64,000 nt of DNA from Chaenocephalus aceratus (lineage: Eukaryota > Chordata > Actinopteri > Perciformes > Channichthyidae): the NCBI GenBank assembly GCA_023974075.1, contig CM043801.1, positions 35,109,419-35,173,418 of the forward strand. Direction: 5' to 3'. The notes beneath the pieces are model-generated. The model searched no databases. It was not told where the DNA came from and saw only the letters and a list, made by a program, of their open reading frames with translations. The position numbers and the translations under genes are program-made. Shown here one piece after another: positions 12,050 through 23,514 of this stretch. The stretch's first letter is position 1. Every line of letters starts with the position of its first letter.

Positions 12050-12135
12050 ATATGGACCACCCTCGGAAGCCAGTCTCTTCGACTTAGGACCAGAGATGCG
12101 GGCATGGCTACACGACACCGGGTTGGACCTCTGAC
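12050..12135 (+). pseudogene. LINE ORF2 extreme C-terminus, right part
   Basis: One plus-strand frame gives EMRAWLHDTGLDL followed by a TGA stop, then an AAAGAAGAAG-type 3' flank. A closing W-L-H-D-T-G-L-D-L peptide is a common end for fish LINE proteins. I read it as the continuation of the fragment at 11165-11395, split by the L2-like insertion. Confidence 0.5.
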
Positions 12136-14300
12136 ATTACACGAAAGAAGAAGAAGCAACTCAGAAACAAAGAGGAAAAGGTCCCGTCTCTTTCCGACCG
12201 GACCTTGGTGTTTATATGGTTGCTATGTGGCTCTCCAGTGAAGCTATACACAAGTGTGGGGAGTAAAATCACACATCTATTCCCTTAGAGCAGGGAATAA
12301 TCGAAAAGATCAATCTGGGGTGGAATCAGAACAATAAAGCTGCTCACTGAGGGGAAACTGTGAGTCTGACCTCGCTTAAGACAGAGTCATGAGGACAGAA
12401 AGGCATTTCACTGCCAAGCCGATATCACCGAGGAACCAGCAGGCAGAGAAGCACCTGATATGAACACTGCCAAAGGTTGAGCACAAGCCGCAAGCAGGCA
12501 GTGTGCTGCTCTTCAATCTGGACAGCTATGTGTTCACATGAAGAAAAGGATAGCCTCAATACAAAAAGCCTTTGGATGTAGCATAACGTTTCTTATTCTG
12601 TTTCTGTCGGTTCCTCTTTGGTTTAACGTCTAGCTGCAAAACGTAACAATTGCAAATGTATTGATGCTTGTTGCAAAGGGCTTGAGAAGGCTCTTTGGCT
12701 CACACACCAGACAAACAGAAGGAGGATTAAAAAAAACGGCCCCTGACCGAATTGCAGTGTCACTCTGCCGTGAAGAAGTAGAAACCAGACGATTCACAAA
12801 GAATCCAAGGAAGGAATTGCCTAAAAGCCTCCGGTGCGTCTGCTATGAAGGAAAAACAAAAAGTCCCTCCAGAGCTTCTGTCCCTGATAATTGCCACGAA
12901 GAGCCCTCTGCGTCCAAAACACAGTCAACTGCCACTCGACGCCTGCAGAAGGCTCATCGTTAAAACGTTGTGCACAGAGGTGTGAAATCGCTCCGCGTGC
13001 AGGCTCAGCGCTTTTAGGGTCGACTACAATCCAGGAGACACGCAGAGACTGTTTATGCTTAATAATACGCCGCTGTAGTCCATTTGCATTGGATAAGCTC
13101 CAGCTGCTGCTCCATCACTTTTGTCACAGCATGCGGTGCTAGCCATGTTTTTCCCTTTTTAAATTATCGAGAACATGGTGGTCAACAGTTATGTTTCGAA
13201 TCAAGTAATAAAGGAGAAATTGTTCCTCGTAGTAAAAAAAGACGCAGATCAGAGGAGTCTTTTTTATTGATTTGTCAGACGGATATTTATTCTATAGGAA
13301 GTTTTAGGCTTTTGTGATTTGTATTTGTATCACCTGACCTGTGTGACTGTTCCGTTGAACTTAGTATTTAGAAATCGTCTTCGTGTATGTATTAGCATGA
13401 ATTGTCCGCTCTACTAAAATATGTAATGTGTTGTATGTTCAGCTGACCTGCTGTGCTCTTAGATTTGCTGCGCGGCATGAGCACTTAAGTGGAATTAATT
13501 AAGTGGAAATGTACCAACTGAACACTGTGTCCATTTCCCCCCATTATAAGTAGCACTTAATATATTCCGTTGCAGGCATCTTGCTCTGGAATAACTACTT
13601 AACATCAGTGTCTCCTCGGAAATCATTCAAAATGATGGGAACCATAAAGCAGCGTTTGGCCATAAGGTGCACTTAGACTACAGGGTTCATCCTGAGAGTT
13701 ACATCCCGCCTGCAGCGCTTTATTACACTTTTACATGTTCTTTAACTTTGCCAAATACATCGACAGAACGGAAGACGCCTAGTTCCTACTGACGAAGGAG
13801 ATTTTATAGATGTATTGGTTTGACATTATCATATTGCTGCTAAAATCCCCGAAGATTGTTCACTTCCAAAAACCCAGCCGCATTTAACTGAAGTCTGCTG
13901 AGAGTCCAGATAGTATTTTCCTCCTCATATGACTCGAAATCTGAGGTGCGAGAATTCAAAGGGATTAAACAATGTGGAATTGAAAAGTACAGATGTTGCC
14001 CTGTGGTAAACACGCCTCTGGCTTCCTTCAGGCAGACAGCAGGTCTGGGATCTGTTACCATCCTCTTTCTGTTCCCCAGAGCGAACAACGTGGTTCATTC
14101 TGTTCTTCATCAATGATTTACAGCTTTGGATACAACTAAAGCTCACCAAAATTGTATTTTTAGAAGCCATGAATTTCACAAAGTGGTGAATTTTGTTCTT
14201 AATGTGGGTTGAGTTGTGTCACATGACATGGATATGGGCGGGATCAAAGTCGATGTCGTCACCTGTTTAAGAATATAGGGTTTCTGTTTGTTTGTTTTTG
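12136..14300. other. Non-coding stretch, no gene seen
   Basis: Open frames at 12661-12963, 12891-13142 and 13840-14179 are short, overlap in several frames and show no domain. No repeat boundaries could be drawn. Confidence 0.4.
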
Positions 14301-14301
14301 T

Positions 14302-14610
14302 AACGGTACGTCCACACGGCAGCGTCGCGTTGAAGCTTGCCGGTGGGCGTGTCTGGTGCGCGACCAATAACCAATCACATTAATCTCCCACCCCGGACAC
14401 ACAAGCACGCGGTTTGATTGGCTAGCGCTTGTACTGGCATATGATTTGATTGACTGACAGTGACACTTCCGTCGAAGCTTAAAAAGTTGAACTTTTCTCA
14501 ACTTTCGAACCACACTGCAGTTCGGAAAAGCATGACGTCACCCCATTCAAAGTGAATGGGAACGTCTCCGTTGAAGTGGACGAAGTGGCCGAGTGGACGG
14601 GCCGTACGTT
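14302..14610. mobile_element. Possible MITE with imperfect inverted ends
   Basis: The left end AACGGTACGTCCACACGGC is partly complementary to the right end GAGTGGACGGGCCGTACGTT. Related inner pairs (CGTTGAAG on both sides) are present. The arms are imperfect and no target duplication is clear, so the call is tentative. Confidence 0.35.
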
Positions 14611-14614
14611 TGAT

Positions 14615-15440
14615 AGCCGGATTATTTTGATAATAATTTCTGCGCTGATATAATACATTGATCATTTTAATTAAACTAAGATTACTTCAAGACATTTTGG
14701 ATCCCAGACAGTTTTCGATGTCAGACTAAAGCAACCAGGCGCAACAGCTTAGCCCCTCAGTAACCTGCAGTCTGTTTCCTGAAGTCGCTAGAGTATTGAA
14801 TATTAAAGTGATCTTTTGTTTTGTTTCATGAAATGTCAAAGCATTGTGAATGTTAAGACTTTAATGAGAGAAAAGCGCCTCGGTTCTCGCTGCGCATCTC
14901 AAACTGGCACATGGCCGGACGTCCGTCTCCAGCTCCGAGCTGCAGTCACTGAACACGCTCAATCCCCCCGGAGAGAAACACTTCCTGTTGTTGTTGCCGT
15001 GATGAAATGACCTTGGACTTGTTGGGTTTGGAAACATTTGAAACAAAGCCATCTGACGCTTGAGAGTTTTGGATTCCCATCAGCTTCAGTAGATAAAGAG
15101 TCCTCAGAGAGCCAGACAGCCACCGCCACAACACATTTGTTAGGAGCTTTTCCCTTCATGAGTAAAATATGCTGTTTATTATTTAAGAGTTCAGCGCGCA
15201 GCAGATGTCTCATTAGTTTGCTGTGATTTTCCATAATGTCAGTTATCAGGTTAATAAGAGGCAGGTGTGTCTGCAGCAGCTGTGAGGTAAAATGATTCAT
15301 CTTGTTTATCACCTCACCTCGTTAACGTCATGGTGAAGGAAACATGTGGAGCAGACTTAGCTTTAAGCTTTTGGGACACTGCAACAGATCATTTATAATG
15401 TTTACTAAATAGCCATTAGGGAAGGAAGTATTGAGGTCTC
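14615..15440. other. Non-coding stretch, no gene seen
   Basis: Several mutually overlapping short frames at 14816-15312 on both strands. None has a recognisable motif. Confidence 0.4.
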
Positions 15441-15447
15441 TTAGTTA

Positions 15448-16077
15448 AGGGACCTATCATGCAAAATGCATTTTTGATGTCTTTTATACATAAAGATGTG
15501 TCTGGGAACTCAGGCAGCGTCAGAAAATAAAACCCTCTCTCTTTTCCTCCGTACCCAAATCTCTAAAAAAACGGGAAACAACGGAGCTGATCCAGATTTG
15601 CGTCCGATATGACGTAATATCTGAAATGTGGACCCACGGCCCGATCAGAAAGTTGCTATCACGAAACAATGCCCGACTGTTTTGGACGTAATATGGTCGG
15701 TGTTTACATTAGCATCGCTAACACCCAGAGCTAACCTGTACTGGAGAGCATGTGTGTGAAGAAGCAGGAAGTAAAAGTCCTTGATATTCATTGATATGGA
15801 GTTTCATCACGGCAGCATTTTTAGTTTAGACGGTAGCTGCCGGGTCCCGCATGAGCTCAGACCCCTCCTTTTAATAATTTTGTATCAATAATTTTTTCAA
15901 GCTTTATACCCCAAAGCAGCACTTTTGAAACAGGAAGTGAAATAGAGGATGTGAGGCATGGCTAGATGGGTGATCTGTTTGGTATTTGGAGCAAAACACT
16001 TCATAGACATGTTTTTATATATTTTTATATTCTGAGAGACCTATGCTATTGCCTAAAAATAGCATGATAGGTGACCT
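15448..16077. mobile_element. MITE family M2 (AGGGACCTATCATGC ends)
   Basis: Inverted ends AGGGACCTATCATGC and GCATGATAGGTGACCT are flanked by TTAGTTA on both sides (15441-15447 and 16078-16084). The same family occurs at 39605-40765 (split by an LTR), its right end at about 21690-21848 and its right half at 57755-58001. Inner shared text includes GATCCAGATTTGCGTCCGAT. No protein is coded. The class is uncertain (7-bp flank). Confidence 0.7.
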
Positions 16078-16084
16078 TTAGTTA

Positions 16085-17009
16085 TAGTACTGATGCAGAA
16101 ATATAAAACAGAATGTTACAAATGAAAAGTCCTGAAATTGAAAGTGTTAAGAAGTCAAATTATGTAATTACGAAAATGCATTAGGAATTCCAATTAAATG
16201 AAACTTAAGAAAAATCTCAACATTCAATCATTTATTGAAAGAAAAATGACTTTTATCCATACTTGCAGGCCGATATTGGAGCATTAGTTTAAGTTTTACC
16301 ATACCTTCAAATGGTATCAAGTCGTGGATTTTGGTGATAAAACCTTCCTTGTAAAGTTACTAAAGCCATCAGATAAATACTGTATAGTGGAGTGAAACTG
16401 AAATAGATTTGGAAAAGAAAGTGGACTGAAAAGAAAAGACTCGGATAAAGGAAGGATCTGAAATGTAAACAGTACTTGGGTAAACAAGTGAGTTAAGTAA
16501 GTGATATTGACACTAGGTTTACCTCAGTCTACTCTGTATCACCACAACAAAGGGAATGCCTTTGATATGAGAGCAAGTCAATTCATTGCAAAGTATTAAT
16601 GCTAGAGCATTGAAGCGAAGTCTGAATGTGTCCATGCACATAATCGCCCCTGCTCTGCTTCTCTGAGAGACTCTTTCTTAGTCTGAGGAGTTTTTATATC
16701 TTCCCTCTGAGTGGCTTGACATCAAACAGTCTGTCCCTCCGCACTACGCCTGAGCAAACAGAAAGGAAACCATTCCGTGAGCAGGATTTACTTGAAAACT
16801 AAAGCTCGCTGGATTAAAAGTGTCTGAATGTATTAAGAGATTAAGAGGAGGAAGCTGATTATGGGTTTGTGTCTTTGAATCGTATTGCTCTGTGTTGCAC
16901 TGATTGACCCACAGGCGAGATCTTAAACGCAATGCTGTATTGTTTTTATCCCTAGTATATTCATCAGAGAGCTTTCTATTGCAAAAAAAAATGTAATATA
17001 ATATGCGAT
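16085..17009. other. Non-coding stretch, no gene seen
   Basis: A short minus-strand frame at 16744-16932 has no domain. No repeat was identified. Confidence 0.4.
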
Positions 17010-17305
17010 ATTAGGCGCTTTCACACCGGAGACCTTTTCCCACGATAGTTCGTGAAATGGTGCGTTCACACCAAAAAAATCCGAAGTAGAACTTAGTTCA
17101 TGAGAACCTTTTCACCTCATTTAGTGCGCTAGAGAGCAGGTACTTCATGGGGAGAAAAAGGTTCCTATGTCTGATTGGCTGGGCGGATTGCAAACCACGC
17201 CCCGTAAACCTCGGAAAAGTTTTGAGAAGCCGCCATTGTATTTGCTGTGCATTAGCATTATTAGCATTAGCATTAGCCCACGCACCAAGGGAGAGAGACT
17301 AATCT

Positions 17306-17440
17306 ATGGCATCACAAAAGAAAACATGGGGCGGTGGAGATGAGGAGGTGTCGGCATTCTGGCGATTTACTGGGAAGGCTTCAGAAGCTGCTGTTTATCA
17401 GTTCGATAAAGTCATGCCTAACAGCGACATTTTAAATAGC
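17306..17440 (+). pseudogene. Myb/SANT-like DNA-binding ORF, N-terminal remnant
   Basis: The frame opens at an ATG and reads W-G-G-G-D-E-E-V-S-A-F-W. This resembles the first helix of the Myb/SANT-like protein encoded by PIF/Harbinger elements, which normally assists the transposase in DNA binding. Similarity to that family fades after about 35 codons and the rest of the frame (to 17584) is different GC-rich sequence. The same start is seen on the minus strand of the copies at 28927-29598 and 37471-38151. Confidence 0.5.
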
Positions 17441-17734
17441 AGCATTTGCCACGGAAGGCGAGTGGCAGCTACGGTAAACCTTCTCTTACTCTGGCATCTT
17501 GTGGCAACTCCCGTTGCGGCAAGTTGTGGCATCTGTGGCAGATGCCGGAAGCACTTGCCACTGCCTGCAGATGCCACGAAATGAGCCAGGCCCTACTGCC
17601 CAACGCAGCACATCCTCCCGGCCATCAGAGTCGAACCCGCAGTTCGGAGGAACCGACCGCCAGAGCACCGGCACTAGGCCGGGACGGCGTGGAGGCCCTC
17701 CGACAGTGGGTCGCGTTTGCCATTCGATCAGTGA

Positions 17735-18545
17735 GAGTGCCTAAAAACACTCCAGAAATACATAAGGGCCTCTTTAAAATGTTTATCAAATGTTAACAAC
17801 AGAAAAGTTAAAATGCCAATATGCACTTCCGGGTAAAACATTTCTAATAAAAACATTACATAAAAGCAAAGAGTGATCCGTAAAACCAGCAGGTGATATG
17901 CTGCACATTTTAAAAATATTAAAATGATGCTTAAAACAATAAAAACGATCTAGTCTGATGAGATGCTATTCTCTCTGATGTGGGACCAGGTGTGCGGCCT
18001 GCTGTCTGCGTGCATCCTTCTCCATACATCCACCAGGCCGTGGGAGTGGACCAGCTGCCTCAGAGCATGCTGGGAAGCTGGATGCGGCTCTGCATGGTTG
18101 CAATCTAAAGATGCATTTTCTGTACAATTAAAATCCCCACCCAAGAATAAAAAGTCCTCCGTGGCACAACCGTTTAAAACATCGTTAACTTTGAGTAAGA
18201 ACAGCTTCCTCTCTGCACCGTTTGTTGGAGCATACACGTTTATAAAAATAGCTGTAAAAAGGTGAAACCGTGCTTTTATTAAAAGCAACCTCCCATTGAT
18301 AAAGTGCTCGACCTCCAGAGAGACAGGACTAAAAGACTTGGAGAGGAGGAAGCCCACCCCCCCACTGAGAGAGGTGTTGTGGCTTAAAACGACTTCCCCC
18401 TCCCACTCCTTTCTCCAGTCCGTCTCATTAAAAACGTCGCTGTGCGTCTCTTGTAAAAAGAGGACATCGATATGTTTTATTTTTGCAGTCTGAAATATTA
18501 AAGCCCTCTTTCTTTCCTCTCTGGCTCCATTTACACTTCCCACTC
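17735..18545 (-). pseudogene. Tx1-type LINE ORF2, endonuclease domain remnant
   Basis: The minus-strand frame that starts at 18630 contains the APE-type endonuclease order: GSVNGAREERKR, LQETHSD (catalytic Glu), NVYAPTNGAERK and GGDFNCTEN (catalytic Asp/Asn). After a one-base frameshift near 17965 it continues with RLDRFYCFKHHF and FTDHSLLLC (the Asp-His catalytic pair). Further shifts lie near 17785. The reverse transcriptase that should follow is absent, so the 3' part is deleted. The wording of the motifs is most like fish Tx1/L1-group LINEs. It is inactive. Confidence 0.75.
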
Positions 18546-18598
18546 TAAAAGTATCCATTTCGAGTGAGATGTTAAAAGCAAAAATAAAAACAAATAAA

Positions 18599-19347
18599 TT
18601 AAACACAGACATCGAGGTTTTTAAAATCACCGCTGCCCATTTGCTTCCTCACTTTTGTAACATTTCTTTTCAGTCTGTATATTTCCATCTCCTCCAGGAC
18701 TGCTCTCTCCGGCTCATGAGTTCTTGCTGAGGCACAAAAAACGGACAAATCTGGGAAATATTCTTCAATGATTACGTTATGTTGGTTTTTTCTCTGCACC
18801 AGGTCATTTTTTATCATTTCAGCCGAGTACATTTTTTGTTGTTGGCTACTGCTCAAAAAACCTGGCACCTGGCTGCTGTCAGACACAATCATCCCAACTC
18901 TCATCCGCCTGTTCTTGCTCTCTTTCTTCCTTTCCCTCACTCACTGTTTTTTGCAACGGTCGATACATCCTTTTTATTTCTCCTGCCTTTAGTAGCAGTC
19001 TTTTTTTTATTTATCATTTCTGCTGCGACCTCCTCTTCCCCCATCTCAGCGACCTCCACCTGCTCACCCCATGTTTTCTTCTCCTCTCGTGTTTTGTCCA
19101 AATGTGTTTCCCTATCTATATCCTCCTCCTGTGCTTTACTGACTTCACCTGTCCCTACCTTTTCTTTTGCCAAATCACCTTGTGGTTCATTGATTATTCC
19201 AGGTTTGTTTTCACCATTTGTATTTGTTTTTTTATCTTTTTTTCTCCCATCCCCCTTTTCTTCTGCTTCACACAAAACCACCACCTCATTTTCCTGGACA
19301 TAATCACCCACACCCTGTGCAACACCACCGCACCGCAAGCCGGGCAC
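18599..19347 (-). pseudogene. Tx1-type LINE ORF1 C-terminal remnant
   Basis: Two overlapping minus-strand frames (18937-19347 and 18599-18940) lie directly 5' of the endonuclease frame, as ORF1 does in Tx1-type LINEs. The first is Lys/Glu-rich and begins with a Cys-bearing segment (GLRCGG) that may be the remains of a zinc knuckle. The second is charged and helical. I infer ORF1 from position and composition; no diagnostic motif is intact. Confidence 0.45.
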
Positions 19348-19372
19348 AGTACTTGGTGTGAAAGCGCCTATT

Positions 19373-21689
19373 GCTGTATGGTGAACTACCCAACAGTATC
19401 TTAAAGGACGTTAACTTATGCACAACGGAACATATATACAGTTAAATGCAACGTACTCATGAATGCAGCAGTGAAATGAATCCAACAATTCCTATATAGC
19501 AGTGACAGCAAACATATTACATACTTTTCACAAGTACTGATAATCCTTACAAACTAAAGGAGGATTTTAATGCAGGACTTCTAGTTCCATAGGGAAATGT
19601 TTGCAGTATTTTTACTCAAGTTAAGGGTCGAAATAGTTCTTCCCCTCCTGATGAGCAACATTAATGACCTCAGAATTAACATTTCCCACTACAGGCGAAC
19701 AATTAAAAATCCCTTCTATCCTTTTCTTTTGTTACCTTTAAAGATTAAGAGACTTAGGTTTATTTGCAGTTAAAAAATACAAAAATGTGTTCTCTATCTC
19801 GTCACATGTACCTTTATCTCTCAGCACTGCCTCTTCAGTTCTCTCTGGCTTGTGTAAATTGAGTCTGTGGTTTCATCTATCTGTGTCAATCAGCTCAGCA
19901 CAAACTGTGCGGATGTAAGCACAGTTTGTTTAAAGCCTCGGTAAAAGATCGATCACATCATGGATTCTTCCTGTGGTGTTCTGGCTCCTTCAATACTCTT
20001 TAAATCAGGAGGGTGCACATCGTAGACTTTGGCTTTCGCTCAGCAGCTATCTTCTGTTAGGGAGACAGGTCGGTCCGCTGGAGGATCAGAACTGAGTATA
20101 ACTTAGTGGATGAACGATTATGGCCAAAAAGGTCATTACAATTATTTTTGATCAATATCTAAACCACAAATATTTATCATTATTATTCCTGATTATTACT
20201 CTGGACTGTTCGAAGTTTTAGTTTGTTCAGGTAACGTTTGATTTCATTCATCAGGTTCATTAAATTGCGGAAAATCTTAATCACGATTCAAATGAAATAA
20301 TTGCGCATCCCTTCGACCGACATTAAAGTGAAAAAGGAAAGATTTGTGATTGAACTTGTTTGATTATATCTGGTACTGCTTCAATCAAGACCCTCAGTGT
20401 TGAACTTGCAGTGATTGGAGAGCAAAGTGTCAGGAAGGTTTGGACGGAGAAACAGAAGTCCTGTGAAGTCAGCGAGTCGAGCTCCTCCACAGTCACTGGT
20501 TTTATCTGAGCGTCTGAACTCAGTCTGTGCTCTCAGGACTGTGAGCTGCTGCAGGTCAGAGCGTCCGGCCAGCTGCTTGTTCAGATGATGATGGCAGGTG
20601 TTGATATCTGTCCCTGTCTGCTGCTTCTGTCTTCTCTTCACAAGCTGTGTCATAGTGCAGAGAGACAAAGAGGAGAATCTGCTGCTACCCACGAACCCTC
20701 CTGGCTTCCTGTCAGAGCCAACACTTCCTGTCTGACGGCCTCCTGATAGAATCCAGAGGAGACCGGACTCTTCCAAAGGTTTATCAGCAGCGCGCAGCAG
20801 CAGCACAATTACACACACCATCTACAATGGAAATGATGACTGGAACCAGCTTCTGGAGATTTACATAACTCATAATGACGGTCTCTCTCTCGGCGTCTCA
20901 TTTTCTCTCTCGTCCATCCTGCAGCTTTATTCTCAGCTCCGCAGTTAAACCTGTTAACTGGTGACACAGAGCAGAAGGATTCCCTCATTCCAGGACTGTT
21001 GGCGGATTTAAGTTAAACAGAGATTAGTGATGGAAACAGGAGAAAACATTGTGTTTCCTTCCAAAGCAGCTCGACAAACACAAACATCTCCACTTCCTGC
21101 CAACACGCCTGCATCTTCACGGTAAACAGACAAACACCTCCTCACTTTCCAGCAAAACAAGTCCAAGCTTTTACATTGTTTTAGATATCATTGGGGGGAA
21201 ATAGAAACTGCATTGCACCATTATGTGGGCAGAAGAAATGGTCCTGGATGGAAGATAAAGAGTACATTTTCCTCGAGAGGCGAACTGTGCCACAGAGGGC
21301 AGCTATCATGCAAATTACTCTGACATCAAAGTGCGTGATGTTTTTCCACTGCGCTTGTTGACAGCAGACGAGTGGAGAAGTGGAACTTGTTGGGAGTAAT
21401 CAGGCAAGACCGCGACGCTCCGAGCCGACACGGTGGTCAAACTTATCGGAGCATGTAAAAAGACAACGTGGCGTTCCTGCTGCTTTTGTTCCACGGTCTC
21501 CCCGCGGAGCGAATCTAACCAAGCATGCCGTGAGAGCAGATGCTGCCACCATCAACTCAGTTAAGGATTTCAGATGGAGCTGCTTTAAGCCTCCTCAAAA
21601 CAAACTAAAGCAAAAAAAACAACCGTTCAGCCGTGATGCCCCGAGTTTAGGGGGGGGGGGATTCTCATCGTGAATTCATTTACTGGAGA
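19373..21689. other. Non-coding stretch, no supported gene
   Basis: The longest frame (20381-20821 minus, 146 codons) starts with a hydrophobic run but otherwise shows no domain and has no visible partner exon. The frame at 21380-21673 (plus) is Arg/Lys-rich and unrecognised. Both are left uncalled. Confidence 0.4.
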
Positions 21690-21848
21690 CCGTGTGCAGC
21701 AGAAGTGTGGCGGCAAATCTCTAGCGAAATGAGGCATGGCTAAAATGCAGGATCTGTTTGGTATTTTGAAAGAAAAACTATTTATATACTTTATATAGGT
21801 ATGGCCCTACAATATATTGTTAAAATATAGCATGATATGTCCCCTTTA
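21690..21848. mobile_element. MITE family M2, right-end fragment
   Basis: GAGGCATGGCTAAAATG, then GATCTGTTTGGTATTTTG and ATAGCATGATATGTCCCCTT match the right third of the elements at 15448 and 39605. The left part is missing. Confidence 0.6.
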
Positions 21849-21852
21849 AGGT

Positions 21853-22092
21853 ATTATTAAGGTAGGGTTAATGTTGCTCTCAAAGTGCACCAGATTGATG
21901 CTTTTAACTTCAATATTTAAAAAAAAAAAATCTTCTCGGGGGAGCATGCCCCGGACCCCCTAGAGGAGGCAACGACCCCCCTAAAGGATATTCGGCCCAC
22001 CCCCCACTTGTAAAAAAAATAGCACTTTACCCCTGCACCCCCCCCCCAACAACTCCTGGGCTAAGCCCCGGATCTCAATCCTAAATCCGCCA
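21853..22092. repeat. Dispersed repeat C, copy 1
   Basis: TTAATGTTGCTCTCAAAGTG, AGCATGCCCCGGACCCCCTA and related text occur in reverse orientation at about 33868-33990. It contains C-runs and A-runs and codes nothing. The element class is unknown to me; it may be the end of a larger hAT copy. Confidence 0.55.
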
Positions 22093-22095
22093 CTG

Positions 22096-23035
22096 GCAGA
22101 AAGCGCAAAATAATAATACTCATAATAGCAGACATTTTTTAACAATGACCACAATATCATTATTTTAATAAACCAAATATGAACAATTGAGGAAAATGAG
22201 GAAGAACTGATGATTCAAATGTTGTAGTAGGCCTACAAGTTGTAATGTAGTTAGTGCATATTCTGCATTACTATTGCAACAAATGTGTTAATCTTCTTCA
22301 TATTAGTCGATTTTTTTTTTTGGACGAATGCTCCGGGCCAGTGGTTACAATGGTGGGACCAGTGATAATACAAGTCTGCGGTGGGCCGGCGCTACCGAAG
22401 TGGGCCGGTCGAGAGTCCCGGGCTGATTTGTAGTCCCAGTCCGCTCCTGAATTTAGTGTTGAAGTGACGCGTCCTAAAACCCGGAAGTAAGCTGCGCTCG
22501 GTTTCCCTCGACAAAAAAGCAATGGGATTTCTCCATAGGATTTTGGAAAATAGCTCGAAGTAAGGTCAGTGGAAACCGAACCTGTTAGATAAATACACGT
22601 TTTGTTCAGTCGGATAATATCCACATGTCTACCCTACTTTTATAATTTTCGAATCATAAATCTAATCGATAGAAGATAGATAGCGTCACTGCACCACTCC
22701 CTCCGCCGTTAGAAAGTAGCAAGCAACTGAAGCAAGTGCAATTATGGAGGGTTACAGCAGCAACAACAAATAACATCTGATGACAGGCCGATGCCCAAAC
22801 TGGAGCTGTGTACAGCGAGGAAAAAAGGAGCGAATCGGACGTAAAACATTAAAGGTCTCCTGATTTAGTTTGTGAATGAATGCGTATTAGAGTTTGGGCT
22901 GGAGAGTGCGTGCGGACCTGTCGGTTAGATAACAGGCGTGTGTAAGTCCTGCATCTGTATGATACAAATGTGTGTACAATTATACCGGGTGTGCTGCATC
23001 ACTCATCTGGTTACGTTATTACATTGACCACCACA
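22096..23035. other. Non-coding stretch, probably transposon flank
   Basis: Contains GGGCCGG-rich text near 22380-22410 that resembles hAT ends. The frame at 22298-22624 (minus) has no domain. No boundaries could be drawn. Confidence 0.35.
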
Positions 23036-23039
23036 CCCC

Positions 23040-23510
23040 CGACCCAAAAGAAAGGACGTAGTATTGGCTTCCCCACGCCACGCTACTCCAGGGAGTTTTC
23101 AGGAAAGAAGCGCACTTTTGCCGCATGGTACCCAACAGACCATGGCTTGAAGATTCGTTAAAAGCAGACGCAGCCTTTTATTTCCGCTGTAGACAGTTTC
23201 AAGTCAATACGTCTTCATCTGATGTGGCTTTTACTGTCAAAGGTTTTTGCCACTGGAAACACGCATTACAGACTGATAAAGGACTGCTAAGGCATGCCGC
23301 ATCAAAAGAACACCTGTCATGAGAGTGTGTGGAGAGAGAGAGAGATAGGCGAGGAAACAAATAAGGAAATTAGTACTTTGGTGCAGATCAGCTGGCACGG
23401 AGCCGTTATCACTGTCAGCTGTCGTTGATATGATAGCTTGTTTAGCTGTAAACCAACTCCCTCTCAGAGGTGACTCGATTCACTCCACAGCATGTCCGAG
23501 TGCAGTGCAT
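23040..23510 (+). pseudogene. hAT transposase remnant (TTF-type zinc finger)
   Basis: The frame ending at 23161 gives KKRTFAAWYP. After a one-base shift the next frame (23125-23322) gives PWLEDSLKADAAFYFRCRQF, then GFCHWKHAL and LLRHAASKEHL. That order (W-Y, PWLE, AAF-x-F-x-C, W-K-H, L...H..S..H) is the TTF-type zinc finger at the N-terminus of ZMYM1/hAT-like transposases. Further on, about 23430-23505, another frame reads CLAVNQLPLRGDS, also typical of the family. At least two frame breaks exist and no dimerisation domain is seen, so it is dead. Confidence 0.65.
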
Positions 23511-23514
23511 AGGA

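Larger units (their letters stand above)
17013..19369. mobile_element. Harbinger-like element carrying a nested Tx1-type LINE
   Basis: The left end AGGCGCTTTCACACCGGAG and right end GGTGTGAAAGCGCCT are inverted, with ATT on both outer sides (17010-17012, 19370-19372). The left part resembles 28927-29598 and 37471-38151 and carries the start of a Myb/SANT-like ORF. From about 17735 to 19347 the interior is a minus-strand LINE, so the host element was interrupted after it landed. The three-base duplication fits a Harbinger-like element but is not the classical TWA. Confidence 0.65.

Noticed and set aside
20381..20821. 146-codon minus-strand frame with a hydrophobic start
   Set aside because: No cleavage-site context, domain or partner exon; composition looks like non-coding DNA.
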